From Gemmata palustris (GTDB taxonomy: Bacteria > Planctomycetota > Planctomycetia > Gemmatales > Gemmataceae): a stretch of 64,000 bases of DNA. This document shows positions 34,438 to 42,979 of this stretch, one piece after another (the first letter of the stretch is position 1; each line of letters starts with the position of its first letter). The notes under the pieces were generated by a model. The model was given only the letters and a program-made list of their open reading frames with translations, made no database searches and was not told the origin of the DNA. The stretch spans positions 6,014,001 through 6,078,000 of the forward strand of contig NZ_JAGKQQ010000001.1 of the NCBI RefSeq assembly GCF_017939745.1, in the 5' to 3' direction. Made by a program: the position numbers and the translations under genes.

Positions 34438-34887
34438 TCACAGGTACTTGATGCACAGCACGCCGGTCACCACGAGCAGCGCCCCGAGGACGCGGCCCGC
34501 GGTGACCGGTTGCTCTTTGAGCCCCATGAGCGCGAAGTGATCGAGTACCAGCGAGCAGAGCAGTTGCCCGCCGACGACCAGCGCGATGAAAAGCGCGGCG
34601 CCCAACCGCGACGTGAGCGCGGCCCCGGCGAGCACGATGAGCGCGCCGAGCGGCCCGCCGATCCAGTTCCACCACGGCGTTTCGCGCAGCACTGCGGTGC
34701 TGGGCATCGGCGGCCGGAGGATCAGCATCGCGAGGGTCGCGGTGATGATGGTTCCGCAAATGGAGAGGAACGCCGCGAACATCGGGTTGTCGCCGATGTT
34801 CTGCCGGAACTTGCCGTTGGCGGAGGCTTGTAGCGCAATGCACGCGCCGGCGCCCACCGCCAGCAGCGCGAAGATCGTGGTGTGCAT
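34438..34887 (-). CDS. DUF606 (YdcZ-type) small membrane transporter
   Basis: 149 residues with about five hydrophobic segments and the family phrases IALQASANGKFR near the start, NPMFAAFLSICGT, and GGQLLCSLVLDHFALMG. Proteins of this DUF606 / DMT superfamily group are small inner-membrane carriers of unknown substrate. The gene converges on the sigma gene with only 12 bp between the stops. Confidence 0.85.
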   Translation of the reverse strand: MHTTIFALLAVGAGACIALQASANGKFRQNIGDNPMFAAFLSICGTIITATLAMLILRPPMPSTAVLRETPWWNWIGGPLGALIVLAGAALTSRLGAALFIALVVGGQLLCSLVLDHFALMGLKEQPVTAGRVLGALLVVTGVLCIKYL

Positions 34888-34970
34888 GGAGAGCGTTGTA
34901 GTGACCGGCTCTTGTGACGGTTCGTGCAGCGGGGTAACATGAACGGGGCCGATTGTTGCCGGAGACCGCC

Positions 34971-35444
34971 GTGAACCCGGAACCCGCGCGGAAGCTACCC
35001 ATCCTACGGCTCGCGGTGTTATGCGAAGATGTCGAGGAGGACGGTACCGAACGACCGGCCATCATCCGGTTCCCGGTCCACACACTCCGGTTTCCACCCG
35101 GCACGTCTCGGAACTACCGGCCGCCAGTGTTGACTCTTTACGTTCAACTTCAGGGCGATCTCGGCTTATTTTTCTTCCGCGTTGTTCTGCGTCTCGTTGG
35201 GGGCGCGCGTGAGGTGACGATTGCTCACTTCGATGACGACCTCGACGCAGCAGACGAAGTGTTCCCGCTCGAACGGACAATCGCGCTCAACCGGCTTGTG
35301 TTTCCAGCACCAGACGTGTACGAATTGCTCGTCTATGCGAACGCCGCAAATTTGCACGAACCGAACGATCACATTCAGATTCCGTTTCCCCCGATCCGCG
35401 TAGCTGTTTTGCCGGCCGATGGGACCGCGGGAGGTGCCGTATGA
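34971..35444 (+). CDS. Conserved-looking hypothetical protein, first of a two-gene unit
   Basis: 157 residues, soluble. The sequence reads as alternating β-strands (LPILRLAVLCEDVEED, LTLYVQLQGDLGLFFFRVVLRL, APDVYELLVYAN), suggesting a small β-sandwich. I do not recognise a family. GTG 34971 is chosen because GGAG (34961-34964) is 6 nt upstream; an in-frame TTG at 34953 lies before that site. The downstream gene starts inside the stop region (ATGA overlap at 35441-35444), so the two are translated together. Confidence 0.65.
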   Translation: MNPEPARKLPILRLAVLCEDVEEDGTERPAIIRFPVHTLRFPPGTSRNYRPPVLTLYVQLQGDLGLFFFRVVLRLVGGAREVTIAHFDDDLDAADEVFPLERTIALNRLVFPAPDVYELLVYANAANLHEPNDHIQIPFPPIRVAVLPADGTAGGAV

Positions 35445-35938
35445 GTAGCTCGGATCGACAACCGAAGTTGATTCACGTTCGGCGCCCACTGAAGAGGATC
35501 ACAGTGAACATGGAGCCGACCGTCCCGCTCGACGGCCCGGTTACCGAAGGGCCGCTCATCCGCGTCGGACACCCGCTGAAGCGCGGCACGTTGAGCTTTG
35601 AACCTGTTCCACAAGTTGTCACTATTCTTGAACTGCCGTTGATCGGCGGAGAGAAGGGTGAACACGCACTGGCCGTGCTGCACTCGATCGTCCAGAAAGT
35701 GAACGAGATCGAAGCCCTCCGCGGGCGCGCGGGTGTGTGGGTGGACGGTGTGCGTTCCGGTGTGCGCGAAGGCAAGGTCGAAATCGTCCTCGCACCGAAC
35801 GACCCGACTCATGCGGTCGAAACGTGCAAACGGGTAGCGGACTATCTCTTCGCGGCGGCGCGCCAGACCCCTGGTGTTGTCGTGAAGGTGTTTGCCGCGG
35901 ACCAGCCCGAAACGCCCGTGTACGAACTCGCGGCCTGA
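35441..35938 (+). CDS. Hypothetical protein with internal repeated motif, second of a two-gene unit
   Basis: 165 residues. The N-terminal third contains the same ~17-residue motif twice: LIHVRRPLKRITVNMEP and LIRVGHPLKRGTLSFEP, about 30 residues apart. The remainder is an α/β segment (HALAVLHSIVQKVNEIEALR, GKVEIVLAPND, VVVKVFAAD). No known family recognised, no signal or membrane segment. It overlaps the preceding gene by 4 nt. The repeated motif could be a binding peptide for a partner, possibly the first protein; that is inference. Confidence 0.65.
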   Translation: MSSSDRQPKLIHVRRPLKRITVNMEPTVPLDGPVTEGPLIRVGHPLKRGTLSFEPVPQVVTILELPLIGGEKGEHALAVLHSIVQKVNEIEALRGRAGVWVDGVRSGVREGKVEIVLAPNDPTHAVETCKRVADYLFAAARQTPGVVVKVFAADQPETPVYELAA

Positions 35939-35962
35939 GTGTGGCGCGTTCCCGGAGCGCAG

Positions 35963-36853
35963 TTATTTTGCCGTGGGTAAATCCGCGTAGACGATCTCGC
36001 TCCCGTACAAGCTCTTCGCGCTCGCGATCACCTTCCCCTCATTCGAGACGACGACGCTGAACCCGTACCCGCGCCAGTCTTGTTTCTGATCGACGCTCCA
36101 GTTCGCGCCGACGAGGTGGTGCTTGAACGGTTTCACGCGCTCCGGCAACTTCGTCCACATCCACTCGGCCGGGTGCTCCGTGTCCACCCACGCGATCGGG
36201 TACAAGAGGCACCAGATCTTGTGCGGCTCGTACTTCTCCAGAATGGTGTGAATGTCGAAGCAGACGCCCAGCCCCACGCGGCCGTACTCCGTGTCGTAAG
36301 TCTGCACGCCGCGATCCCCGGCCGTGGCCCACGACTTCTCCGGGTACGGCCACGGCGTCAGTTTGCGGTAGTGCGCGGCCAATTCACCCTTCGGATTCGC
36401 GAGGCACACCGTGTTGAAGTAGCGCGGGTCGTTTTTGCCGTTCTTGACGTCCACTTCGAGTAGCGGAATCGTCAGGTAGATGTTCAGTTCCCTTGCGAGC
36501 GCGCAGAAGTGTTTCGTGGACGCCCCCGGTACTTCTTCGGCAAAATCCTTCGGGTCTTTCCCTTCAAACGGCTTCTCGATGGGCATTCCCTTCACGTGCC
36601 AGTTCGTCTTGAGGTCTTGCGACAGGTAGCCGGTAATCGAGTTTTCGGGCAGCACAACGAACTTCGCGCCGGCTTTGGCGGCCTCTTTGGTGAGCGTGGT
36701 GAGCTTCTTGGTGTTCCCCACCACGTCACCGATGTTGGACGAGCACTGCACCGCCGCGACCTTCACGGTTTTCGGCGCAGGTGGCGCCATCGGGTCGGCG
36801 GCCGGTACGGTGAGGGACGCGAGGAACGGGAAAAGCGCAAACGCGAGACGCAT
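35963..36853 (-). CDS. Exported carbon-nitrogen hydrolase (nitrilase superfamily)
   Basis: 296 residues. The catalytic triad is complete: Glu70 (FVVLPENSITG), Lys164 (HYRKLTPWPYP) and Cys198 (LGVCFDIH). Unlike most amidases of this superfamily it begins with a signal peptide (LAFALFPFLASLTVPAAD), so it should work in the periplasm. The large insert before Lys and WPYPEKSW are compatible with vanin/biotinidase-like or deaminated-glutathione-type amidases; the substrate is open. It sits alone between genes on both sides, with only 25 bp to the preceding opposite-strand gene. Confidence 0.87.
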   Translation of the reverse strand: MRLAFALFPFLASLTVPAADPMAPPAPKTVKVAAVQCSSNIGDVVGNTKKLTTLTKEAAKAGAKFVVLPENSITGYLSQDLKTNWHVKGMPIEKPFEGKDPKDFAEEVPGASTKHFCALARELNIYLTIPLLEVDVKNGKNDPRYFNTVCLANPKGELAAHYRKLTPWPYPEKSWATAGDRGVQTYDTEYGRVGLGVCFDIHTILEKYEPHKIWCLLYPIAWVDTEHPAEWMWTKLPERVKPFKHHLVGANWSVDQKQDWRGYGFSVVVSNEGKVIASAKSLYGSEIVYADLPTAK

Positions 36854-36916
36854 GACGGAGCCTCCAGCGGGTCACGGGCAGAAGCTCAACATCGCATCTC
36901 GCGCGTAACGCCGCTG

Positions 36917-38779
36917 TCACGAAGATTCGCCATCGGAGTTATCGAGGTGCAGGTGCGGACTCACGCCCTTACCGCCGCGCAGCTCGATCACGCGATCCGC
37001 GCGACCCTGCGTGAGTAGCGCGGTGAGATCGACTCCCATCTCCCTGAGCGCGGCGAGGTGGGCGCGCTGGCGCTCGTCGGCCTGCCGCCGGGTTTCCTGC
37101 TCGGTTTCGGCGTCGCGCCGGCGCTGTTCGCGGGTCGCAGTGCGCTCGGCTTCTTTCTGCTGCCGCTCGGCGTCTTGGCGCTTGCGGGTGAGGTCGATTT
37201 CGGTGTCCACCTCGATCGCTTGTTCGGTGCGCCGGCGCGCTGCGCGGTTCATTTGAGCTGTCAACTTGAAGTCTTCCAGGGTCTGTGCTTGTTCCTCGGT
37301 CGCGCGTTCGAGTTGGAGCTTGGTACGAGCTTCGATCGCCTGATCGTGCATCGTTTGCAGCCGGTCCGGTGCGCCGTAGCCGCGATAGACCACCTTGTTG
37401 ATGCGGTACCCGTTCTGCGTCGCGCGAGCGGTGAGTTGCCGGTACGTTTCCAGTTCGTTGAGGAGGCCGGTTTCCTTCTTGAACCCCTCGAACGTGCGGT
37501 GGCCGAGGAAGTCCACCACGTCGGACGTGGCCGCGTTCACGAAGTCACCGATCGGGTCGTGCGTCGCTTCCAGCATCCGGTCGATGTCGAGTAGCTCGAA
37601 GAACATCATCAGCTTGATGGTGAGCACCGCGTCGTCGGCGGTGCGAACATCGGTCACGTCGTGGTACATCTGGTCCGGCATCAGCCAGAGCTTCTGGAAC
37701 ACGAGCCCCTTCGCGACCTTCCGAACGCCCTGCGAACCGCCGTCGGAGCCGTGCCACGAAAACGTGTGCAGCCACTCGCCCGGCGCCGGAACGAACAGCG
37801 TGGGGCCGTACACGAGGCGCCGGGTGATCGGCGCGTTCTCGATCGCCTTCGAGTACACCACGACCGCTTCTTTTGCGGCGAGTTGCAGCGCTTCTTGCCG
37901 AGTGATTTGTTCGTGAATGCGCGGGTCGAACCAGATGTCCGCGGGTCCGGCGAGGTGCTCCTGCCGCCCGTCGCGGAACCGGACGATGAGGAAGTCGCCG
38001 GGGTGCGCGACGAAATGCCGCATCCGCTCGAAGCGACTGGAACCGATCCACACGCGCCGCGGGCCGACGATCACCTCCATGCGGCCGTCTTTGCGGATCA
38101 TCAGGGCGCGCTGTCCGTCTTCGACCGTGTAGTACCACACACCGTTTCTCCCGAGATTGGGGGAACGCTCTTCGCCGGAATTGTTCAAGCCGTACTCGCC
38201 CGGCCCCTCTGACATCTCATCCAGGTCAAAATCACCGCTCCCAACACCTTCGAGTTTGAGCGCGCTTTTGATAACCTGTGTCGGTTTCCGAGGCTTCTCC
38301 CCGTGAGCGGAGGCGGAGCGGGGTAGGCGCACGGCGCGCCAATCTTGCGGCGTCGGCGCACTGGTGTGCGGCGTGGCGCCGGAGCTTCTGTCTTTCGTGC
38401 GCGCGAAATCGATCGCCGTGTCCGTGAACTCCACGAGCATCGAATCGACGGACTGAGTTTCTGATCGGTCGTAGTGCTCGTTGATGGCGCGGAAGATATC
38501 CGCACGCGGATACTCAATAAACCTGATGTCTTTGTTGAAGATGAACGAGAGCTTGTCGCGGAGCAGAATGTCGGACGTGTCGGTGGTGGCGACGTGCAGT
38601 GAGCGGCCTTCAAGGGCGACCGGAAAGACAAAGTTCTCGCGGGCGACCGATTCGGGGATCAGTTCCACCACGGCGCGCGGCGGATTCAGTGCGGGTGTGT
38701 CGCCGGCCGACAGTACCTCCGCAGCTTCCTCTTCCGCGAGGTGCTGCGCGCCCCGCCGCTGAATGAGTGTGGGGATCAT
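36917..38779 (-). CDS. SPFH (band-7) protein with GspE-N-like N-terminus and vault-like layout
   Basis: 620 residues, no membrane segment or signal peptide. Residues ~36-105 (ELIPESVARENFVFPVALEG ... LHVATTDTSD ... FRAINEHYD) match the N-terminal domain of type II secretion ATPases (MshEN/GspE-N). After a disordered linker, ~214-340 holds β-repeat-like units, each ending GP-x-x-W/F-x-P (IVGPRRVWIG; LAGPADIWFDP; VYGPTLFVPAPGEW). Then comes an SPFH domain (~360-475; MMFFELLDIDRML, DFVNAATSDVVDFLGHRTFE) and a long charged helix (~475-578; QDAERQQKEAERTATREQRR). Order and style recall major vault protein (β-repeats, SPFH shoulder, cap helix), though with far fewer repeats. A self-assembling scaffold is plausible. 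ATG start lies just beside the repeat cluster downstream of trpB. Confidence 0.75.
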   Translation of the reverse strand: MIPTLIQRRGAQHLAEEEAAEVLSAGDTPALNPPRAVVELIPESVARENFVFPVALEGRSLHVATTDTSDILLRDKLSFIFNKDIRFIEYPRADIFRAINEHYDRSETQSVDSMLVEFTDTAIDFARTKDRSSGATPHTSAPTPQDWRAVRLPRSASAHGEKPRKPTQVIKSALKLEGVGSGDFDLDEMSEGPGEYGLNNSGEERSPNLGRNGVWYYTVEDGQRALMIRKDGRMEVIVGPRRVWIGSSRFERMRHFVAHPGDFLIVRFRDGRQEHLAGPADIWFDPRIHEQITRQEALQLAAKEAVVVYSKAIENAPITRRLVYGPTLFVPAPGEWLHTFSWHGSDGGSQGVRKVAKGLVFQKLWLMPDQMYHDVTDVRTADDAVLTIKLMMFFELLDIDRMLEATHDPIGDFVNAATSDVVDFLGHRTFEGFKKETGLLNELETYRQLTARATQNGYRINKVVYRGYGAPDRLQTMHDQAIEARTKLQLERATEEQAQTLEDFKLTAQMNRAARRRTEQAIEVDTEIDLTRKRQDAERQQKEAERTATREQRRRDAETEQETRRQADERQRAHLAALREMGVDLTALLTQGRADRVIELRGGKGVSPHLHLDNSDGESS

Positions 38780-38796
38780 GGGAGCCCTCGGCGCCC

Positions 38797-38950
38797 CAAC
38801 CCTTGCGGGCGGGGTGGTGTCACCTCAGACTTGGGCATTGCAACCACCCACAGGCGAACCCCGCTCGCAAGGGCGGGGAGTGGTGCTACCAATAGTAGTC
38901 GACACCCGCGCCGAGTACTTCACCCGCCGCCCTTGCGGGCGGGGTTCGCC

Positions 38951-38951
<1 letters not shown>
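38797..38951. repeat. Three-copy GC-rich repeat cluster with 25-bp inverted pair
   Basis: CCCTTGCGGGCGGGGT occurs near 38799-38815 and again at 38931-38945; the middle copy (38857-38876, AACCCCGCTCGCAAGGGCGG) is inverted. The middle and last copies pair over 25 bp (38852-38876 with 38927-38951, one mismatch). It fills the gap between trpB and the SPFH gene and abuts the trpB stop. The middle copy matches 2231-2250 at 18 of 20 bases. Confidence 0.75.
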
Positions 38952-40168
<1,217 letters not shown>

Positions 40169-40304
40169 GAAAAGTTCACCGCAGGAAGCTCAGGCGAGAT
40201 AACAACGAGATTGATTGTAGCAGCCCGAACGGGGTTCGCGCCGCGGTGCGGATGCGTCATAATCTCGGTGTCCGTCCCCGCACTCTACGGTCGATTGCAT
40301 TCAA

Positions 40305-41189
40305 ATGCCCGAATTGCCGGAAGTGGAAACTGTTGTTCGGGATCTGCGCCCGCTGCTCGTCGGGCGCACGATCACCGGCGTGCGACAGAGTAAGCACAAG
40401 CTCCGGCGCCCGTGGAAGCCGGCGTGGAACGCGAACGCGACCGGCGCGCGTGTCGAGGGTGTTCGGCGCCGCGGGAAGTGGATTCTGATAGACCTGGCAC
40501 CCCGATCCCCTTCCCCTCTACTCCGCGTTCACCTCGGTATGTCGGGGCAATTCACCGTCGTGCCCGCAATCCAAACAGAACCGGATCACCTGCACGTCGT
40601 GTTCGCGCTCGACAGTGGGAGCGAACTCCGGCTCCGTGACCCGCGTCGGTTCGGCTCGGCAGAGTATTTTCCCGATCGCGCCGCACTCGAAGCTGAAATG
40701 CACACGGACCTCGGACCTGAGCCGTTCGGTTTGGACGCGGACTACTTTCGTGGCGCCGTTCGTGGGACCGCCCGTAACCTGAAGGCCATTCTACTCGATC
40801 AGAAGATCGTCGCAGGTGTGGGCAACATCTACGCGGACGAGGCCCTATTCCGCGCGAAACTGCACCCGGGGCGTACCGGCAAGAGCGTCACCAACGCGGA
40901 ATGCGACCTGCTCCGCGAGGCCATCGAAGCGGTGCTCTCACGGGCCATCGAGTCGCGCGGCTCGACCATCCGCGACTACGTGGGCGGATCGGGGCTGCGC
41001 GGCGGATTTCAGAACGAGTTCGCGGTGTACGGCCGCACCGACGGGCCGTGTCCGGTGTGCGGCACCGCGATCGCGTGCGCCCGCTTCGCCGGGCGCGCGT
41101 CGCACTATTGCCCGCAGTGCCAGGGCACAGCGAGCGGGACACCGGCGAAGCGCAAAAGGGCGCCTCGGGCGCCAACTTCCCGGCCCTGA
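40305..41189 (+). CDS. mutM: Formamidopyrimidine-DNA glycosylase
   Basis: 294 residues. The processed N-terminus MPELPEVETVVRDL provides the catalytic Pro2 and Glu3. GVGNIYADEALFRAKLHPGR is the helix-two-turn-helix that grips DNA. The C-terminal zinc finger has all four cysteines (CPVCGTAIACAR ... HYCPQCQ), and the strand GRTDGPC precedes it. It excises oxidised purines such as 8-oxoguanine and nicks the strand. A short Lys/Arg-rich tail follows the finger. Stands alone; the sensor kinase gene begins 53 bp later. Confidence 0.95.
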   Translation: MPELPEVETVVRDLRPLLVGRTITGVRQSKHKLRRPWKPAWNANATGARVEGVRRRGKWILIDLAPRSPSPLLRVHLGMSGQFTVVPAIQTEPDHLHVVFALDSGSELRLRDPRRFGSAEYFPDRAALEAEMHTDLGPEPFGLDADYFRGAVRGTARNLKAILLDQKIVAGVGNIYADEALFRAKLHPGRTGKSVTNAECDLLREAIEAVLSRAIESRGSTIRDYVGGSGLRGGFQNEFAVYGRTDGPCPVCGTAIACARFAGRASHYCPQCQGTASGTPAKRKRAPRAPTSRP

Positions 41190-41242
41190 CCCGGTTCTGA
41201 ACGTTGTCCCCGAATCTCGAATCCCGACCCACGAATTCTGCC

Positions 41243-42898
41243 ATGTCATACAAGGCGTTCAAGCGGTTGATCGGCGAGACCAGCCTGGAGCGGAAGTGCC
41301 GCTGGCTGCTCGGCGCCGGCGTGCTCATCCTGATGACCGGCAGCTTCCTCGTGTACGCGAAGCAGACGGAAGGTCTCGCCTACGAGCAACTCGAAACGAC
41401 CGGTCGGGCGCTGCTGTCGCCGACCGTCGCCCGATTGCACGTGAAAGGCGAACAGTTCGAGGCCGTAGACGAGTTCCAAAAGCTGACCGAGAAGAACTGG
41501 CCGGACACACTCAGGGGGTACAACTACAAGCTCATCAAGCCCGACGCGAAGGACGACGACAACAAGTCCATCAGCGAAGACCTCACCGCCGTTCACCGCA
41601 TCCAGAACGACCCCACCCGGAACGAAGAAACGCGACTGGCCCCGAAAGAGACCGCGTTTTACTACTACGGGGCGATCCGGGCCGGGAACACGTGTGTGAA
41701 CTGTCACAAGGACGCGGCAAAAGTCGGCGAGCGCCTCGCGCGCCCCGATTTGAAACCGGGCGAGGTGATGGCCGTGGTCCGCATCCGGCTCTCCACGCAG
41801 TCCATTGAGGAGGGGTTCCACACCAACCGCGCGGTACTGTTCTCGTTCGCCATCGGCACGTCGCTGCTCATCATTGCGGGCTGCTATCTCATCATCCGCT
41901 ACGTCATCGTGAAACCGGTAAAACACCTCAAGGAAGTGTCCGAGGCGATCGCGGCCGGCGAACTGAACATCCGCAGCGAGATCCAAACCGGCGACGAGTT
42001 TGAAGACCTGTCGCACGCCTTCAACCGGATGCTCCGCAACCTGACGAACATTCAGGAGCGCAACAAGAAGCTGATCGCGGACCTCGACCGCAAAGTGGAC
42101 GAACTTGCGCGCGTGAACATGGCGCTGTTCGAGGGCAACCGGCTCAAGAGCGAGTTCCTCTCCACCATGAGCCACGAGTTGCGCGACCCGCTCACCAGCA
42201 TCATCGGGTTCAGCGAAGTACTCCTGGCGGCCGAGAACCTGACCGAGAAACAGCACCGGTACGCCGGGAACATCATGACGAGCGGCCAGCGGCTCATGGC
42301 CCTCATTAACGACATTTTGGAACTCGCGAAGCTCGAAGCCGGCAAGATGCGGCTGCACCCCGAACCCCTGAACGCGGCCCAGGCCTGCGAACACGCCGCG
42401 TCCCTCATCCGCCCGCAGGCCGAGAAGAAAAACATTGACGTGAAGGTAGTCGCGGACCCGAACGCCCCGCCCACGCGCCAGGACGCGGGTAAGGTCCACC
42501 AGATCGTAACCAACCTGCTCTCGAACGCGGTGAAGTTCACCCCGGAGGGCGGGCGCGTCACGCTCAAGGCCGCGACCGACGGGACCGATCTCGTGTTCAC
42601 CGTGTCGGACACCGGGGTCGGGATCGCGCCCGAAGAACAGGACCTGATCTTCGAGAAGTTCCGGCAGGCCGCGAACCCGATGACGCGCGAGCAGGGCGGC
42701 ACCGGGCTGGGGCTCTCGATCGTGCGTGAACTGGCGAAGTTGCTCGGCGGCGACGTCACCGTTCACAGCGAACTCGGACGCGGGAGCACGTTCACGGTGC
42801 GCATCGCCGCGCGCCTCGCGGACGAACCGCTCCTGGGCTTCGAGTTGGCCGAGGAGCCGCCCGCACTCGCCCCGCGCCCGGAAAGTGTTGCGGGGTAA
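41243..42898 (+). CDS. Sensor histidine kinase with c-type heme (DUF3365/Tll0287-like) sensor domain
   Basis: 551 residues. TM1 (~21-39), a periplasmic sensor with a heme-c site CVNCH (151-155) in the setting of the DUF3365 family (AFYYYGAIRAGNTCVNCH), TM2 (~199-220), HAMP (~220-272), a short coiled coil, HisKA with phospho-accepting His311 (STMSHELRDPLTSI), and HATPase with N box (VTNLLSNAVKFTPEGG), DTGVGIAPEE and GGTGLGLSIV. The residue after HELR is Asp where Thr is usual. It likely senses redox state or a heme ligand. No response regulator is adjacent, so it is an orphan kinase. ATG 41243 begins shortly before TM1. Confidence 0.92.
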   Translation: MSYKAFKRLIGETSLERKCRWLLGAGVLILMTGSFLVYAKQTEGLAYEQLETTGRALLSPTVARLHVKGEQFEAVDEFQKLTEKNWPDTLRGYNYKLIKPDAKDDDNKSISEDLTAVHRIQNDPTRNEETRLAPKETAFYYYGAIRAGNTCVNCHKDAAKVGERLARPDLKPGEVMAVVRIRLSTQSIEEGFHTNRAVLFSFAIGTSLLIIAGCYLIIRYVIVKPVKHLKEVSEAIAAGELNIRSEIQTGDEFEDLSHAFNRMLRNLTNIQERNKKLIADLDRKVDELARVNMALFEGNRLKSEFLSTMSHELRDPLTSIIGFSEVLLAAENLTEKQHRYAGNIMTSGQRLMALINDILELAKLEAGKMRLHPEPLNAAQACEHAASLIRPQAEKKNIDVKVVADPNAPPTRQDAGKVHQIVTNLLSNAVKFTPEGGRVTLKAATDGTDLVFTVSDTGVGIAPEEQDLIFEKFRQAANPMTREQGGTGLGLSIVRELAKLLGGDVTVHSELGRGSTFTVRIAARLADEPLLGFELAEEPPALAPRPESVAG

Positions 42899-42930
42899 TC
42901 GGTTCTCGTTCGCGACCCGGGCAGAAAAAC

Positions 42931-42960
42931 ACAGGGCCTACCCAAATGGGTAGGCCCTGT
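42931..42960. terminator. Bidirectional intrinsic terminator
   Basis: A 14-bp perfect stem (ACAGGGCCTACCCA, 42931-42944; loop AA; 42947-42960), with AAAAAC before it and TTTCATT after it. It serves the kinase gene (+) and the sigma gene (-), whose ends face each other here. Confidence 0.85.
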
Positions 42961-42979
42961 TTCATTCGTGGTTCGCGAA

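Noticed and set aside
41246-42766. 506-codon minus-strand frame opposite the sensor kinase
   Set aside because: No domain, while the plus strand holds complete kinase motifs.
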